Part shown: one piece after another, positions 19,386 through 27,799 of the stretch
Position numbering within the stretch: the stretch's first letter is position 1
Layout of the letters: each line of letters starts with the position of its first letter
Origin: Methylocapsa sp.
GTDB taxonomy: Bacteria > Pseudomonadota > Alphaproteobacteria > Rhizobiales > Beijerinckiaceae
Assembly: GCA_003162995.1 (NCBI GenBank)
Contig: PLUZ01000381.1
Coordinates: 10,606 to 42,294 of the forward strand
Direction: 5' to 3'
DNA: 31,689 bases
Notes under the pieces: model-generated
What the model was told of the DNA's origin: nothing
The model's input: only the letters and a program-made list of their open reading frames with translations
Databases searched by the model: none
Program-made: the position numbers and the translations under genes

Positions 19386-20360
19386 TTATCTCTGCGTGAG
19401 AAAAATTTCGGCCGCGAGACCCGCGAAAAGGATAAGTCCCGCGTCGCGGTTTGAACGGAACAGGCGCAACGCGAGCGTGCCATTATTAGGATCGATCTGC
19501 GTCACCTGCCAAGCAAGATGCAAGGCGAAGAGCCCAAGGCCGCCTTGCGCCCATCGTCCTGCCCCAGCGGCAAAGAACGCTGCTGCAACGCAGAAGACCG
19601 CAAGTGCATAAAGACACCCGACCCCCAAACGGACACGGCCGCCAAAAGCGCGCGCGGTCGAGCCGATACCGGCGAGCGCATCGTCCTCGATGTCCTGCAC
19701 CGCATAGATCGTGTCAAAGCCGATAGTCCAGAGTATTGCGCCGCAATAGAGCAGGATAGGTGCCAGCGCGAGCGATCCTAATGCTGCCGCCCAGCCGACC
19801 AAAGCACCCCATGCGAAGGCCGCGCCCAGAACCGCTTGCGGCCAAGAGCTGATCCGCTTCATGAAAGGATAGAGGCCAACGACGCCGAGCGAGGAAAATC
19901 CCAAGAGGATCGTAAAACCGTTGAAACTTAAAAGCACGGCAAGGCCGGCGAGACATTGCGCGGCAAGAAAGAAAGCAGCGGCCGCTACGCTGATGCGTCC
20001 TGAAGCAAGCGGACGCCATTTCGTGCGCTCCACCATCGCGTCGATATGGCGGTCCACAATATCGTTATAGGTCGAGCCAGCGCCGCGCATGACGACAGCT
20101 CCTACGAAAAACATAAGGAGGTCGCGGCCATGCAAAGGCACGCCTTGATAGAGGCTCGCGAGTGCGCTCGACCACCAGCAAGGCAATAGGAGCAGCCACC
20201 AGCCGATCGGGCGATCGAGTCGCGCGAGCTGAAGCAAGGGATGCCAGGATGCTGGCGCGAGCCGGAAGATGAGTTGCCCGGCAACCGAATCGGGCAGAGT
20301 GGCCGGCGCGGACCGGTCACGCGGGCCGGATGCTTCTGGCCCAATCGATTGTTGCGTCAA
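19386..20360 (-). CDS. ubiA: 4-hydroxybenzoate polyprenyltransferase UbiA
   Basis: This membrane enzyme transfers a polyprenyl chain to 4-hydroxybenzoate in ubiquinone synthesis. Two Asp-rich magnesium/diphosphate motifs are clear: YNDIVDRHIDAMVERTKWRP (NDIVD at 99-103) and VQDIEDDALAG (DIEDD at 223-227). At least seven hydrophobic segments follow from LDRPIGWWLLLLPCWW. The frame is open to 20531, but upstream sequence is shared with another gene and has no membrane or enzyme character. I place the start at TTG 20360, which overlaps the stop of the upstream gene as TTGA and gives 324 residues, a normal length. No ATG exists before residue 83. Confidence 0.92.
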   Translation of the reverse strand: MTQQSIGPEASGPRDRSAPATLPDSVAGQLIFRLAPASWHPLLQLARLDRPIGWWLLLLPCWWSSALASLYQGVPLHGRDLLMFFVGAVVMRGAGSTYNDIVDRHIDAMVERTKWRPLASGRISVAAAAFFLAAQCLAGLAVLLSFNGFTILLGFSSLGVVGLYPFMKRISSWPQAVLGAAFAWGALVGWAAALGSLALAPILLYCGAILWTIGFDTIYAVQDIEDDALAGIGSTARAFGGRVRLGVGCLYALAVFCVAAAFFAAGAGRWAQGGLGLFALHLAWQVTQIDPNNGTLALRLFRSNRDAGLILFAGLAAEIFLTQR

Positions 20361-20803
20361 AGCGGCCCGGCGGGAAGCTTCGTTTGTGGCGAGTTGAGGG
20401 CGCCTGAGGCCTGCTGCTCTTGCGCTTTCTTCATTTGCGCCGCCACCTTGCAGGCTTGCTCGGCGACCTTGGTGGATTTTCCGGAGCTCGCCGAAATATT
20501 TTGGAAAGCTTCGTCGGGAACCCCGCACCATTCCTTATTCTTGGTCAGATAGGCAACGAGCTCACGCTCGACGGCGACCAGCGCGCGCAGCTTTGGGCAC
20601 GAGGCGATGGGATCAAGCTGTTTCTTGCCACCCTGGGCAAGTTGATTGAGTTGATCGATAATGCCCTGGCGCTTCTTGGTGAGTGAGCCGATATCCTGGT
20701 TGCAATCGGCGGCATAAGCCGTGCCGCAGATCACGAATGGAGCCGAGGCCATGATGGCAAGCACGGCTTTACGCGCGGCGCCAATGCGCCTATGTGGCAT
20801 CAT
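20357..20803 (-). CDS. periplasmic helical four-cysteine protein, function unknown
   Basis: The 148-residue protein has a signal peptide (ARKAVLAIMASAPFVICGTA, cleavage near AYAA-D). The mature protein is mostly polar and helical with cysteines at 34, 69, 93 and 118, suggesting two disulfides, and a Gln/Ala-rich tail. AAAGG precedes the tandem ATG start (20803/20800). Its stop overlaps the ubiA start codon, so the two are probably translated from one message. I recognise no family. Confidence 0.65.
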   Translation of the reverse strand: MMPHRRIGAARKAVLAIMASAPFVICGTAYAADCNQDIGSLTKKRQGIIDQLNQLAQGGKKQLDPIASCPKLRALVAVERELVAYLTKNKEWCGVPDEAFQNISASSGKSTKVAEQACKVAAQMKKAQEQQASGALNSPQTKLPAGPL

Positions 20804-21046
20804 GATGCGAGCCTTTCAGTAACGTTTCGATAACTTGTGGCGTTTGATGTCTTGCCCCGATTTCTTACCGAGGACAGTTGTTTCACGGTGGCGCATTGCA
20901 TTGCAGGGACAGGCGGCTTTGCAAGGATCGGTGCCAAATCACGGCCAATGCGATTATGCATCTTCATAGCAAAAAGCGCCCCGCGCGCGCAAGTCTAACC
21001 GGTTCTTACGGAACGCGGTGCGCCCTTGACCGTAGCGATCTGCCGC

Positions 21047-21802
21047 ATGTCCCGCTATGATTTCACCGCCCAACGCCTCTATGTCAACGCCCCTCTCGCG
21101 GAGGGGGTGCGAGTCGAGCTTGATCACCTGCAGACAAATTATGTCCGCAATGTGTTGCGCCTGTCCGAAGGCGCCGCGATCCTTGTGTTCAATGGCCGCG
21201 ACGGCGAATGGCAAACGGCTGTTACGGCATCGCACCGCAAACAAGTGACGCTCATTGTCCGGGAGATGACACGGCCGCAGGAGCCGCACCCCGATCTCTA
21301 TTATCTGTTCGCGCCGCTCAAACATGCCCGGCAAGATTACTTGGTTGAAAAAGCAGTGGAAATGGGGGCCGGCCTGCTGCGCCCGGTGCTAACCCGAAGG
21401 ACCCAGACGAGCCGGATCAATAGCGAACGGATGCGCGCGCACGCGATCGAAGCCGCCGAGCAATGCGGGATTCTGACGATTCCAGACATCGCTCCCGCGA
21501 TCGGGTTCGACGCGCTGCTCGACAACTGGGACAAAGACCGCCTCCTCATTTTCTGCGACGAGGATGCGCCATCCTGCGATCCCCTGGCGGCTCTGCGCCT
21601 GCGCTCCGATGCCAAAAGACCCTGCCCTCTCGCCGTCCTGGCCGGCCCGGAAGGCGGTTTCGACGCAAAAGAACGCGAGGCGCTTCTTGGCTTGCCATGC
21701 GTGCTGCGCCTGTCGCTCGGTCCGCGTATTTTGCGCGCCGACACGGCCGCCGTCGCGGCTCTTGCCTTGGTCCAAGCCACATTGGGAGATTGGCGAGGAT
21801 AA
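21047..21802 (+). CDS. rsmE: 16S rRNA (uracil-1498-N3)-methyltransferase
   Basis: It methylates U1498 of 16S rRNA using S-adenosylmethionine. The 251 residues comprise an N-terminal PUA-like RNA-binding part (RLYV through VRNVLRL, about 10-75) and a C-terminal SPOUT knot. The knot motifs are LAGPEGGFDAKE (199-209) and LSLGPRILRADTAA (222-235). KHARQDYLVEKAVEMGAGLL (92-111) is also typical. The ATG at 21047 is preferred to an in-frame TTG at 21026 because family members begin close to it. It is divergent from the ubiA operon; gshA nearby on the other strand is a frequent alphaproteobacterial neighbour. Confidence 0.94.
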   Translation: MSRYDFTAQRLYVNAPLAEGVRVELDHLQTNYVRNVLRLSEGAAILVFNGRDGEWQTAVTASHRKQVTLIVREMTRPQEPHPDLYYLFAPLKHARQDYLVEKAVEMGAGLLRPVLTRRTQTSRINSERMRAHAIEAAEQCGILTIPDIAPAIGFDALLDNWDKDRLLIFCDEDAPSCDPLAALRLRSDAKRPCPLAVLAGPEGGFDAKEREALLGLPCVLRLSLGPRILRADTAAVAALALVQATLGDWRG

Positions 21803-21882
21803 ATATTAACGCATCATTATATCGCCTCATTGTACGATCAAAAAATTGCTCATGGTCGCTGCATGAATCGTTTGGGCTTCAA

Positions 21883-22209
21883 ATGAATTTGCGAGAAATA
21901 ATCATTTCGATTGGTTGTTGCGCCGCCGCCGTTTGCCTTGGCTTGGGCAAACCCGCGCGGGCCGACGAACTTCAATCCAGCAATGAGACAATCACGCGCG
22001 GGAATGAGCGATGCACAGGGCATCAGCCGGGCACCGCGGCCGAGGATACCTCCGGTTGCGAGCGGATCGGCGGCCATGTCCGTGTCGGCATGGGCTCGCG
22101 TTTGCCAAATCCGTCCGGCTACGGCCTACCTGGGGCTTCGCCCGTCGCTGTTCGTCTGGATGACGGCACGCCTACACGAGCCCATCTTCGCGTGCCAGCC
22201 GGTGACTAA
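21883..22209 (+). CDS. small exported protein of unknown function
   Basis: The 108-residue protein has an N-terminal signal peptide (IIISIGCCAAAVCLGLG, cleavage near ARA-DE). The mature part has two cysteines at 44 and 59 within ERCTGHQPGTAAEDTSGCER, followed by IGGHVRVGMG. The C-x(n)-C-x-R-I-G-G-H-V-R pattern recalls the first strand region of alphaproteobacterial porins, but the protein is far too short to be one. It lies 80 bp downstream of rsmE and ends at a strong hairpin. Confidence 0.5.
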   Translation: MNLREIIISIGCCAAAVCLGLGKPARADELQSSNETITRGNERCTGHQPGTAAEDTSGCERIGGHVRVGMGSRLPNPSGYGLPGASPVAVRLDDGTPTRAHLRVPAGD

Positions 22210-22250
22210 AGCTTGATCCCAAAGTATTGCAGATTTTTTGGGATCAAGCT
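22210..22250. terminator. long hairpin between convergent genes, probable bidirectional terminator
   Basis: A perfect 14-bp inverted repeat, AGCTTGATCCCAAA at 22210-22223 and its complement at 22237-22250, encloses a 13-base loop. It begins directly after the stop of the plus-strand gene and lies 16 bp from the end of the converging minus-strand gene. AAA on the left arm and TTT on the right would serve both directions, though no long T tract follows either. Confidence 0.65.
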
Positions 22251-22266
22251 CGAAAACGGCGTGACC

Positions 22267-22767
22267 TTATTTTTCACCGCCAAATTTCTTCAAGGGGACG
22301 AAAGGATCTCTTTCGCCAACGCCGCAGCCATTCAAGGGTAGCGGGCGCTCGTTGCCGTTGGCAAGCCAAAAATCTTGCACCTTGCCACCGGCACCATCGG
22401 AGGCACGCCAGCAGACCTGAGCCGTGCCCGCGGCCAAATCAAAAAACACCGTCATATTGTTGCCGCCGCAATCATCCGCCTCATTGCACGACCATACGGC
22501 GAAAATGCCCTTGCCGTTGCTTGCCACCGGCGCATCAGGAATGTGCGTTGCCTTTTGAGAGAGCGCGAAGAACCGTTCGCCCATCGCGGCGCGCATCGCC
22601 GCCTGAACGCCGGGTTGATCCCAAAGCGGCTTGCCATCGATAATTTTCTCGGATGGATCTTGGCGAACCCACTTCTCGACCGCCGAGAGATCAGCCGCCA
22701 TCGCGGCTCCGCAGCAAAGACCAGCAAGGATCGTACCCCACAATGCGTTACCGCTGAACACGCGCAT
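22267..22767 (-). CDS. periplasmic Ivy-like (lysozyme inhibitor family) protein
   Basis: The 166-residue protein has a signal peptide (cleavage near AAMAA-DL). The segment FAVWSCNEADDCGGNNMTVF (89-108) followed by VCWR resembles the Ivy family, where a disulfide-bonded CxxxxxC loop blocks the lysozyme active site (CKPHDC in classic members). Here the loop is CNEADDC at 94-100, lacking the central His. A further cysteine pair (119 and 148) is present. The start at 22767 has a very good ribosome-binding site, AGGAGG eight bases upstream. It lies 46 bp downstream of gshA and is probably co-transcribed. The assignment rests on motif resemblance, not on a search; lysozyme inhibition itself is unproven. 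Confidence 0.55.
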   Translation of the reverse strand: MRVFSGNALWGTILAGLCCGAAMAADLSAVEKWVRQDPSEKIIDGKPLWDQPGVQAAMRAAMGERFFALSQKATHIPDAPVASNGKGIFAVWSCNEADDCGGNNMTVFFDLAAGTAQVCWRASDGAGGKVQDFWLANGNERPLPLNGCGVGERDPFVPLKKFGGEK

Positions 22768-22813
22768 TCCGTTTCCTCCTAACATTGCCGCTGTCTGAAT
22801 AGATTATACGGCT

Positions 22814-24196
22814 TCAATAAACGCATTCCTCGAAGGCGGGCTCGACGCTTCCTGCCCATTTCGTCATGAATTTCTTTATCAATCTTTCGGCTTCGCTTGT
22901 TTCCGCGAGGACCGCATCGAGGGGATCGAGGAACAAGGTTTCGTCAGAACCCCGCGCGTCGCACCGGTTGCGCTTGGCTAGTCCCGCGCGGGCAATATGC
23001 AGCACTTCGGCCGCGACTTCGTTGAGCCGCCGCCCGTGGATCGTCGCGGCAAGGCCGAGACGCGGAACGTCGGCACGCAATTGTTCGCGCGCGTCGGCGC
23101 TCCAGTTTTTCACCATGTCCCAAGCCGCATCCAGCGAAGAAGGCTCGTAAAGAAGCCCTGCGAAAAGCGCCGGAAGCGCCGGAAGGAACGGCCGCGGGCC
23201 CGTGTCGGCCCCGCGCATTTCGAGATAGCGTTTCAGCCGTACTTCCGGAAAAATGGTGGACAGATGATTGGCCCAATCGGCGAGCGTCGCGTGCTCGCCT
23301 GGGAGCAGAGCCAGCCTGCCCTCTAAAAGATCGCGAAAATCGGCACCTGCCACATCGTGGTAGATGTCGCCCCGCTTGACGAAATACATTGGCACAGAAA
23401 GCGCGTAATCGACATAGCGCTCGAAAGACATCCCTTGCTCGAAAGCAAAAGGCAGCATGCCGGTGCGGTCTGCATCCGTATGGCGCCAAATCTCCGAGCG
23501 CGCCGAAAGAAAGCCGTTGAGCTTACCATCCGTGAATGGCGAATTGGCGAAAAGCGCCGTCGCGACCGGCTGCAAGGCCAACGACACGCGAAGCTTCTTG
23601 ACCATATCGGCTTCGCTTGAAAAATCGAGATTGGCCTGCACCGTGCAGGTGCGAAACATCATGTCGAGCCCGTGCGATCCAACCTTCGGCATATATTTCG
23701 TCATGATCGCATAACGATGCTTCGGCATCAGCGGAATTTCGTCGCGCCGCCATTTGGGGCTCATGCCGAGCGCCAGAAAACCTATCCCAAGAGGTTCGGC
23801 CACGGCTTTGAGGACCGAAAAATGGGCATCGAGCTCGGCATCGGTTTGATGGATCGTCTCGAGCGGTGCTCCGGAGAGTTCGAATTGACCGCCGGGTTCA
23901 AGGGAAATCCCCGCCCCGCTCGTTGCATCATATAGCCCGATGATATGCGGTTCGTCGATGACCGGCGCCCAGCCGAGTCTTGTCTGCATTCCTTCCAAAA
24001 GTGCACGAATGCCACCTTGGCCCCGTGCGGGTACACCTTCATAAGGCACCGGGGAACGGCCGCTCTTGTAGAATGGAATTTTCTCATGCTCGGTGCCGAT
24101 CCGAAATTGCGCCGGGGGCTTTGCCCCTGTTTCGAGCCAAGCGACAAGCTCATCGCGCGACGTGATGGGGGTTTTGTCCGTAACGTCGCGCGCCAT
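22814..24196 (-). CDS. gshA: glutamate-cysteine ligase, plant/alphaproteobacterial type
   Basis: It joins glutamate and cysteine with ATP in the first, rate-limiting step of glutathione synthesis. The 460 residues include FRIGTEHEKIPFY (substrate/metal-binding Glu residues), GISLEPGGQFELSGAP, LGMSPKW, MPKHRYAIMTKYMP, MMFRTCTVQANLDFSSEADM, YFVKRGDIYHDV and RLKRYLEMRGADTG. Length fits this subgroup. The ATG at 24196 is used; a GTG six bases upstream is an alternative, and neither has a strong ribosome-binding site. Proximity to rsmE is common in Alphaproteobacteria. Confidence 0.94.
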   Translation of the reverse strand: MARDVTDKTPITSRDELVAWLETGAKPPAQFRIGTEHEKIPFYKSGRSPVPYEGVPARGQGGIRALLEGMQTRLGWAPVIDEPHIIGLYDATSGAGISLEPGGQFELSGAPLETIHQTDAELDAHFSVLKAVAEPLGIGFLALGMSPKWRRDEIPLMPKHRYAIMTKYMPKVGSHGLDMMFRTCTVQANLDFSSEADMVKKLRVSLALQPVATALFANSPFTDGKLNGFLSARSEIWRHTDADRTGMLPFAFEQGMSFERYVDYALSVPMYFVKRGDIYHDVAGADFRDLLEGRLALLPGEHATLADWANHLSTIFPEVRLKRYLEMRGADTGPRPFLPALPALFAGLLYEPSSLDAAWDMVKNWSADAREQLRADVPRLGLAATIHGRRLNEVAAEVLHIARAGLAKRNRCDARGSDETLFLDPLDAVLAETSEAERLIKKFMTKWAGSVEPAFEECVY

Positions 24197-24405
24197 TGCC
24201 ACACTTTCACTTGACAGTCATCGTCATGCGGCTTGGCGCAACATGCGCGGCCGGCCACTTATTTAAGAATTTGAGGCCGGGTTTCATCTGACCTCCGCGC
24301 GCAGCTTCATAGGCGGGCGAAAGCTCTGGCGCAATAAGAGCGTTGGGACGGATGCACGAGAAGGCTTCCCGATCCCATGTCATCCGACGATTGGGAAGGA
24401 ATTGC

Positions 24406-25323
24406 TCAGTGGTGCTTCCCACTCAGGATGTCATTGATTTCGGCCTGAATCCCGCTTTGCTCCGGGCTCGCGGGCGGTGTTCCTGGCTGCAGCATCTTGG
24501 TAAGGGCCTCGAGACCCGCCTGGATGGTCGCTGCATCGAAACCGGGCACTTGCGGACTTCCGCTGGGGGCGGCGGATCCCGCCGCTGGGCCAGCCCACGG
24601 CCGGCTGGCAAGATTTCCCAAAATGGACCCCAATAGGTCGCCAAGGCCTCCCCGCCCGCCCGCTGGGGCAGGCCCGGACACCGGCGGCTGCGAAGGCCCT
24701 GCTGGACTCCTGCCGCCTCCTAAGATCTGGCCAAGGATAGAGCCTAGGCTCCCCGGCCACGCGGCTTGGCCTGGCGCGGGAGATGGCTGCGGCTGCGAAT
24801 TGGCCGGAGCCGAACCGCCGCCCAGAATCTGGCCCAGAATAGGACCAAGACCGCCCTGCCCCGCGGCATTGGCGAGTTGCCCGAGGATCCCACCAAATCC
24901 TTGATTCTGCATGGACTTCATGATGCCGCCGAAGATCATCGAAGCGATCACCGGGAGCATTTGGGTTAGTATGTCGGGGCTGATCCCCGTCGCGCTCGAA
25001 GCCCGCAGGGCAATCTCTTCGCGGGCGCTGTCAGAGCCAAGGACTTGGCTAAGGATATCGCCGCCCTTTTGTGCTGTGGCGAAGTCTTGCGCGGCAGCCG
25101 GATCGGTGAAGGCCGCCAAATGCTGGCCCTCTCCCAGCGCGCCAATGAAGGACCCGATCCCAAGCGGATGCTGAGTCTGCTTCAAGAATCCTTCGGACAG
25201 AGCCGGCACGATGGCTTTGACCGCCGCGTCTGCCTCTTCGGCCGTGATGTTGAATTGTGCCGCCAAATTATCGATGGCTTGGCCGCCCTGGGCATTACGC
25301 AAAATCTCGTAAAGATTGAACAT
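24406..25323 (-). CDS. DUF937 protein with glycine/leucine-rich repeats
   Basis: The 305-residue protein begins MFNLYEILRNAQGGQAIDNL, typical of DUF937, a domain of unknown function. The N-terminal ~150 residues are helical. A low-complexity C-terminal half follows with three near-identical blocks, GGLGPILGQILGGG (157-170), GSLGSILGQILGGG (191-204) and GGLGDLLGSILGNL (225-238), separated by Pro/Ala/Ser linkers. No signal peptide is visible. The start at 25323 has GGAGG seven bases upstream, better than the in-frame start at 25338. It lies 67 bp downstream of the MATE gene. The repeats could mediate self-assembly; function is unknown. Confidence 0.82.
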   Translation of the reverse strand: MFNLYEILRNAQGGQAIDNLAAQFNITAEEADAAVKAIVPALSEGFLKQTQHPLGIGSFIGALGEGQHLAAFTDPAAAQDFATAQKGGDILSQVLGSDSAREEIALRASSATGISPDILTQMLPVIASMIFGGIMKSMQNQGFGGILGQLANAAGQGGLGPILGQILGGGSAPANSQPQPSPAPGQAAWPGSLGSILGQILGGGRSPAGPSQPPVSGPAPAGGRGGLGDLLGSILGNLASRPWAGPAAGSAAPSGSPQVPGFDAATIQAGLEALTKMLQPGTPPASPEQSGIQAEINDILSGKHH

Positions 25324-25390
25324 AACAGTCCTCCACACATGGCTCGCGAAGCCGGCCGGCCGGAAAGATGTCCGGCAAAGCCCTCCGATG

Positions 25391-26785
25391 CTACAAGACC
25401 TTGGGGCGTTTTGCGAGCCTCGCCGTGACGTAATAGGCCGTGATCACGGCACCCGCTCCAAAGAGAGCCGAGCCGAGGATGAGCCCAACATAGCCGCCTT
25501 CCGGTCCAAAGCGCGCGGTGCCGATCGTCACAAAGGGCAGCGTGCCAAGTGTGGCGCGTCCCCAATTGAACAGCGTCGAGAGAAGCGGGAACCCGAGATT
25601 GTTGAAGGCGGCGTTGGCGACGAAAATCGCGCCAAGGAAAAGCCAGAGCACTCCGCCGTAAGCGCAAACAAAAGTTAAAAGCTCGGCCGTCTCGCCTTGC
25701 GCTTGAAAGAGTTGGACAATCAAAGGCGCTGCCGAGCGCAGAAGAATTGCGACAGCCACGACATAGAGCGTGGCGAAGGTCAAGCAGTCCGTGAGCACCT
25801 GGCGCACCCGCGAGATCAGCTTCGCGCCGAGATTCTGGCCCATGATCGGGCCAACCGCCGAAGACAATGCGAACAGAACGCCAAAAGCCATCGGATTCAG
25901 GCGGTCGAGGATGGCAAAAGCCGCAACGACGGCTTCGCCGAATTGCGAAAAAATACGCATCGTATAGGCGTTGGCCACCGGCGCCGCCAGATTGGTCAGG
26001 ACAGCAGGAATAGCGATCGCCATGATTGGCACAAGATCCAAGCTCGCCGCCTTTCGGTCCGGCGTTGCTATGAGATCATGCATGCGAATGGCGCCATTCA
26101 GTCCAACGGCCACGAAAACGAAGCGTGAGATCAGCGTGACAATGGCCGCGCCGGTAACCCCGAGGCCGAGACCAAAAATAAAGACAGGATCGAGAAGAGC
26201 GGTGGCAACGGCTCCCGCGAGCGTCACATACATAGAGCGCCTGGCGTCGCCAACGGCGCGCAAGATGCTCGCGAGCGCCATGCCGAGACCTAGCAAAACG
26301 GTAGCCGGAAGCGTGATCGCGAGATAGGTCGAGGCGACATCGAGAGCCATGCCGCGGGCGCCGATGAGGGAAAGAATCTCCCGTCGGAACGGCCAGGCAA
26401 TACAGCTAACCAGAGCCGCGATCAGAAAGACATGGACAAGGCTGGAAGCCGCAAGCCGCCTTGCGCCGGCGCTATCGCCCTTGCCGTGCGCCCGCGAAAC
26501 AAGGGCGCCGATCGCAATCGAAATGCCGATGTTGATCGAGACCGAAAAAAACAGGACCTGCGAGGCAAAGCCAACGGCTGCGGTGAGCTTCGGATCGCCA
26601 AGCCATGATATATAAAGGAGCGACAAAAGATCGACCGCGAAAATCGACATGAGCCCAGCGGAGGTCGCTGCCGTCATGACGATCACATGACGCATGGTCG
26701 AACCCTCGGTGAAAACCGCGCGGGGGATGGGACCTTTGTTCAATGGGCGGTTTCCTTTTTGCCGGGCGTTCCGTTTACCGGGCAT
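25391..26785 (-). CDS. MATE-family multidrug/toxin exporter
   Basis: This is a cation-coupled exporter of the inner membrane. The 464 residues contain about twelve hydrophobic segments in two similar halves. The N-terminal half begins with FTEGSTMRHVIVMTAATSAG and LLSLLYISWLGD, and GFASQVLFFSVSINIGISIA resembles NorM/DinF members. The half-repeat includes AVGPIMGQNLGA. The ATG at 26785 is used because FTEGST before the first helix is commonly conserved. ATG 26695 has a better ribosome-binding site (GAGGG) and would remove only the first 30 residues. Substrate cannot be inferred. Confidence 0.9.
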   Translation of the reverse strand: MPGKRNARQKGNRPLNKGPIPRAVFTEGSTMRHVIVMTAATSAGLMSIFAVDLLSLLYISWLGDPKLTAAVGFASQVLFFSVSINIGISIAIGALVSRAHGKGDSAGARRLAASSLVHVFLIAALVSCIAWPFRREILSLIGARGMALDVASTYLAITLPATVLLGLGMALASILRAVGDARRSMYVTLAGAVATALLDPVFIFGLGLGVTGAAIVTLISRFVFVAVGLNGAIRMHDLIATPDRKAASLDLVPIMAIAIPAVLTNLAAPVANAYTMRIFSQFGEAVVAAFAILDRLNPMAFGVLFALSSAVGPIMGQNLGAKLISRVRQVLTDCLTFATLYVVAVAILLRSAAPLIVQLFQAQGETAELLTFVCAYGGVLWLFLGAIFVANAAFNNLGFPLLSTLFNWGRATLGTLPFVTIGTARFGPEGGYVGLILGSALFGAGAVITAYYVTARLAKRPKVL

Positions 26786-26845
26786 TCTTGGCGGCGGCTG
26801 TCAATTTGCTTACTTAAAGAATGTCCCGATCACCTGGACTTACGC

Positions 26846-26929
26846 GATCGAAAAGGAATCGCTCAGATTCGAAGCGTTGGAGCATGTCCATATCGTAAAA
26901 GTCGAGGAATTTTCTCAGGACAGGTGCTA
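26846..26929. repeat. dispersed intergenic repeat, family 2 copy B
   Basis: GATCGAAAAGGAATCGCTCA, then TTGGAGCATGTCC, ATCGTAAAAGTCGAG and GACAGGTGCT match the copy at 7451-7533 in the same orientation, about 70% identical by eye with the first 24 bases nearly perfect. It sits between the MATE gene and the lipoprotein gene. Confidence 0.65.
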
Positions 26930-26993
26930 AGCGAGGCCCGACCACGATCGATGCCGTGATCGGCAATCTCATCGTTCTCTCCTGGGAATCTCG

Positions 26994-27632
26994 TCAAATT
27001 TTCGGCGCGGTCCAGATGACGATGTCGCGCATGACTTGGGCAAGCGCCGCGTCGAGCGCGGCGGCGACCACCGCCGGTTCGCTCGACGCCACTGGAACAG
27101 TGCCGGAAAATAAGCGCCCGGCAATGATGCGTCCGCTTTGGCTAAGGATTTGCGCGGAGATTTCGACGACTGCCGCGCTTTGCGCCGTATCCAGTTCGAA
27201 CCGCCGTATGCTGGTCTGGAGATTGAAATCGGCGAGCATGCCGGGCCGGCCGACCTCGCGTAACAGATGCGCGTTCTGAAAGCTTTCGATGAGCCGGCTC
27301 TGAACCAGCGAGGGCAATTTGTCGGCCCACTGCGCGCCGGTGAGATAGGCAACGGATTGCGGGTCGTAGCGCACAACAATGCGGTCCGAATCGGCGGGCT
27401 GAATAGCGTCTGGCCGTAAAACCGCGAGCTGGCCGCGCCCCGCGCGCGCCGCAAAATCGCCGGCGGCCGGCGTGAGATCGTAAGTGGCAGGCGGCGAGGA
27501 TGCGCAAGCGGCAAGCAGGGAAAATCCAGCGAACAAGCCGGGCAAGAGGCGGCTCAATCGCACCCGTCGCAATTGCTCCCAATCCAAAGTGCGGACGAGG
27601 CAGGAATACCCCATTCTAAAATCCATTCCCAA
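26994..27632 (-). CDS. Mla/Pqi-type ABC transport auxiliary lipoprotein
   Basis: This probable outer-membrane lipoprotein of the PqiC/YmbA type (ABC_trans_aux) is a typical partner of MCE transporters. The lipobox is LLAAC with the lipidated cysteine at 43 of the longest frame. After it come YDLTP, AVLRPDAIQPADSDRIVVRY and AYLTGAQWADKLPSLVQSRL, the usual family blocks. From the first ATG the n-region before the hydrophobic core would be unusually long, so GTG at 27563, giving a 189-residue precursor starting VRLSRLLPG, may be the true start. It follows the MCE gene after 167 bp on the same strand and is the last gene of the operon. Confidence 0.85.
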   Translation of the reverse strand: MGMDFRMGYSCLVRTLDWEQLRRVRLSRLLPGLFAGFSLLAACASSPPATYDLTPAAGDFAARAGRGQLAVLRPDAIQPADSDRIVVRYDPQSVAYLTGAQWADKLPSLVQSRLIESFQNAHLLREVGRPGMLADFNLQTSIRRFELDTAQSAAVVEISAQILSQSGRIIAGRLFSGTVPVASSEPAVVAAALDAALAQVMRDIVIWTAPKI

Positions 27633-27799
27633 ACAAATGGCACAGACCTGCTAGACACAAAATCGCGGCAAGAACTTTCTCGAAACGCGCGCGCCCAAGC
27701 CTCCGCCAGCTTCCGCTTATACCCTTGGATACTTCCGTCAAAGTTAGCGTGGGCGTTACCGGGCCCCGTTTATTGACCGTATAATTTCATGCAAAGTAG

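Noticed and set aside
24207..24422. 71-codon minus-strand frame between the DUF937 gene and gshA.
   Set aside because: Needs a GTG start inside the DUF937 gene, no ribosome-binding site and no similarity; the gap is better read as a gshA leader.
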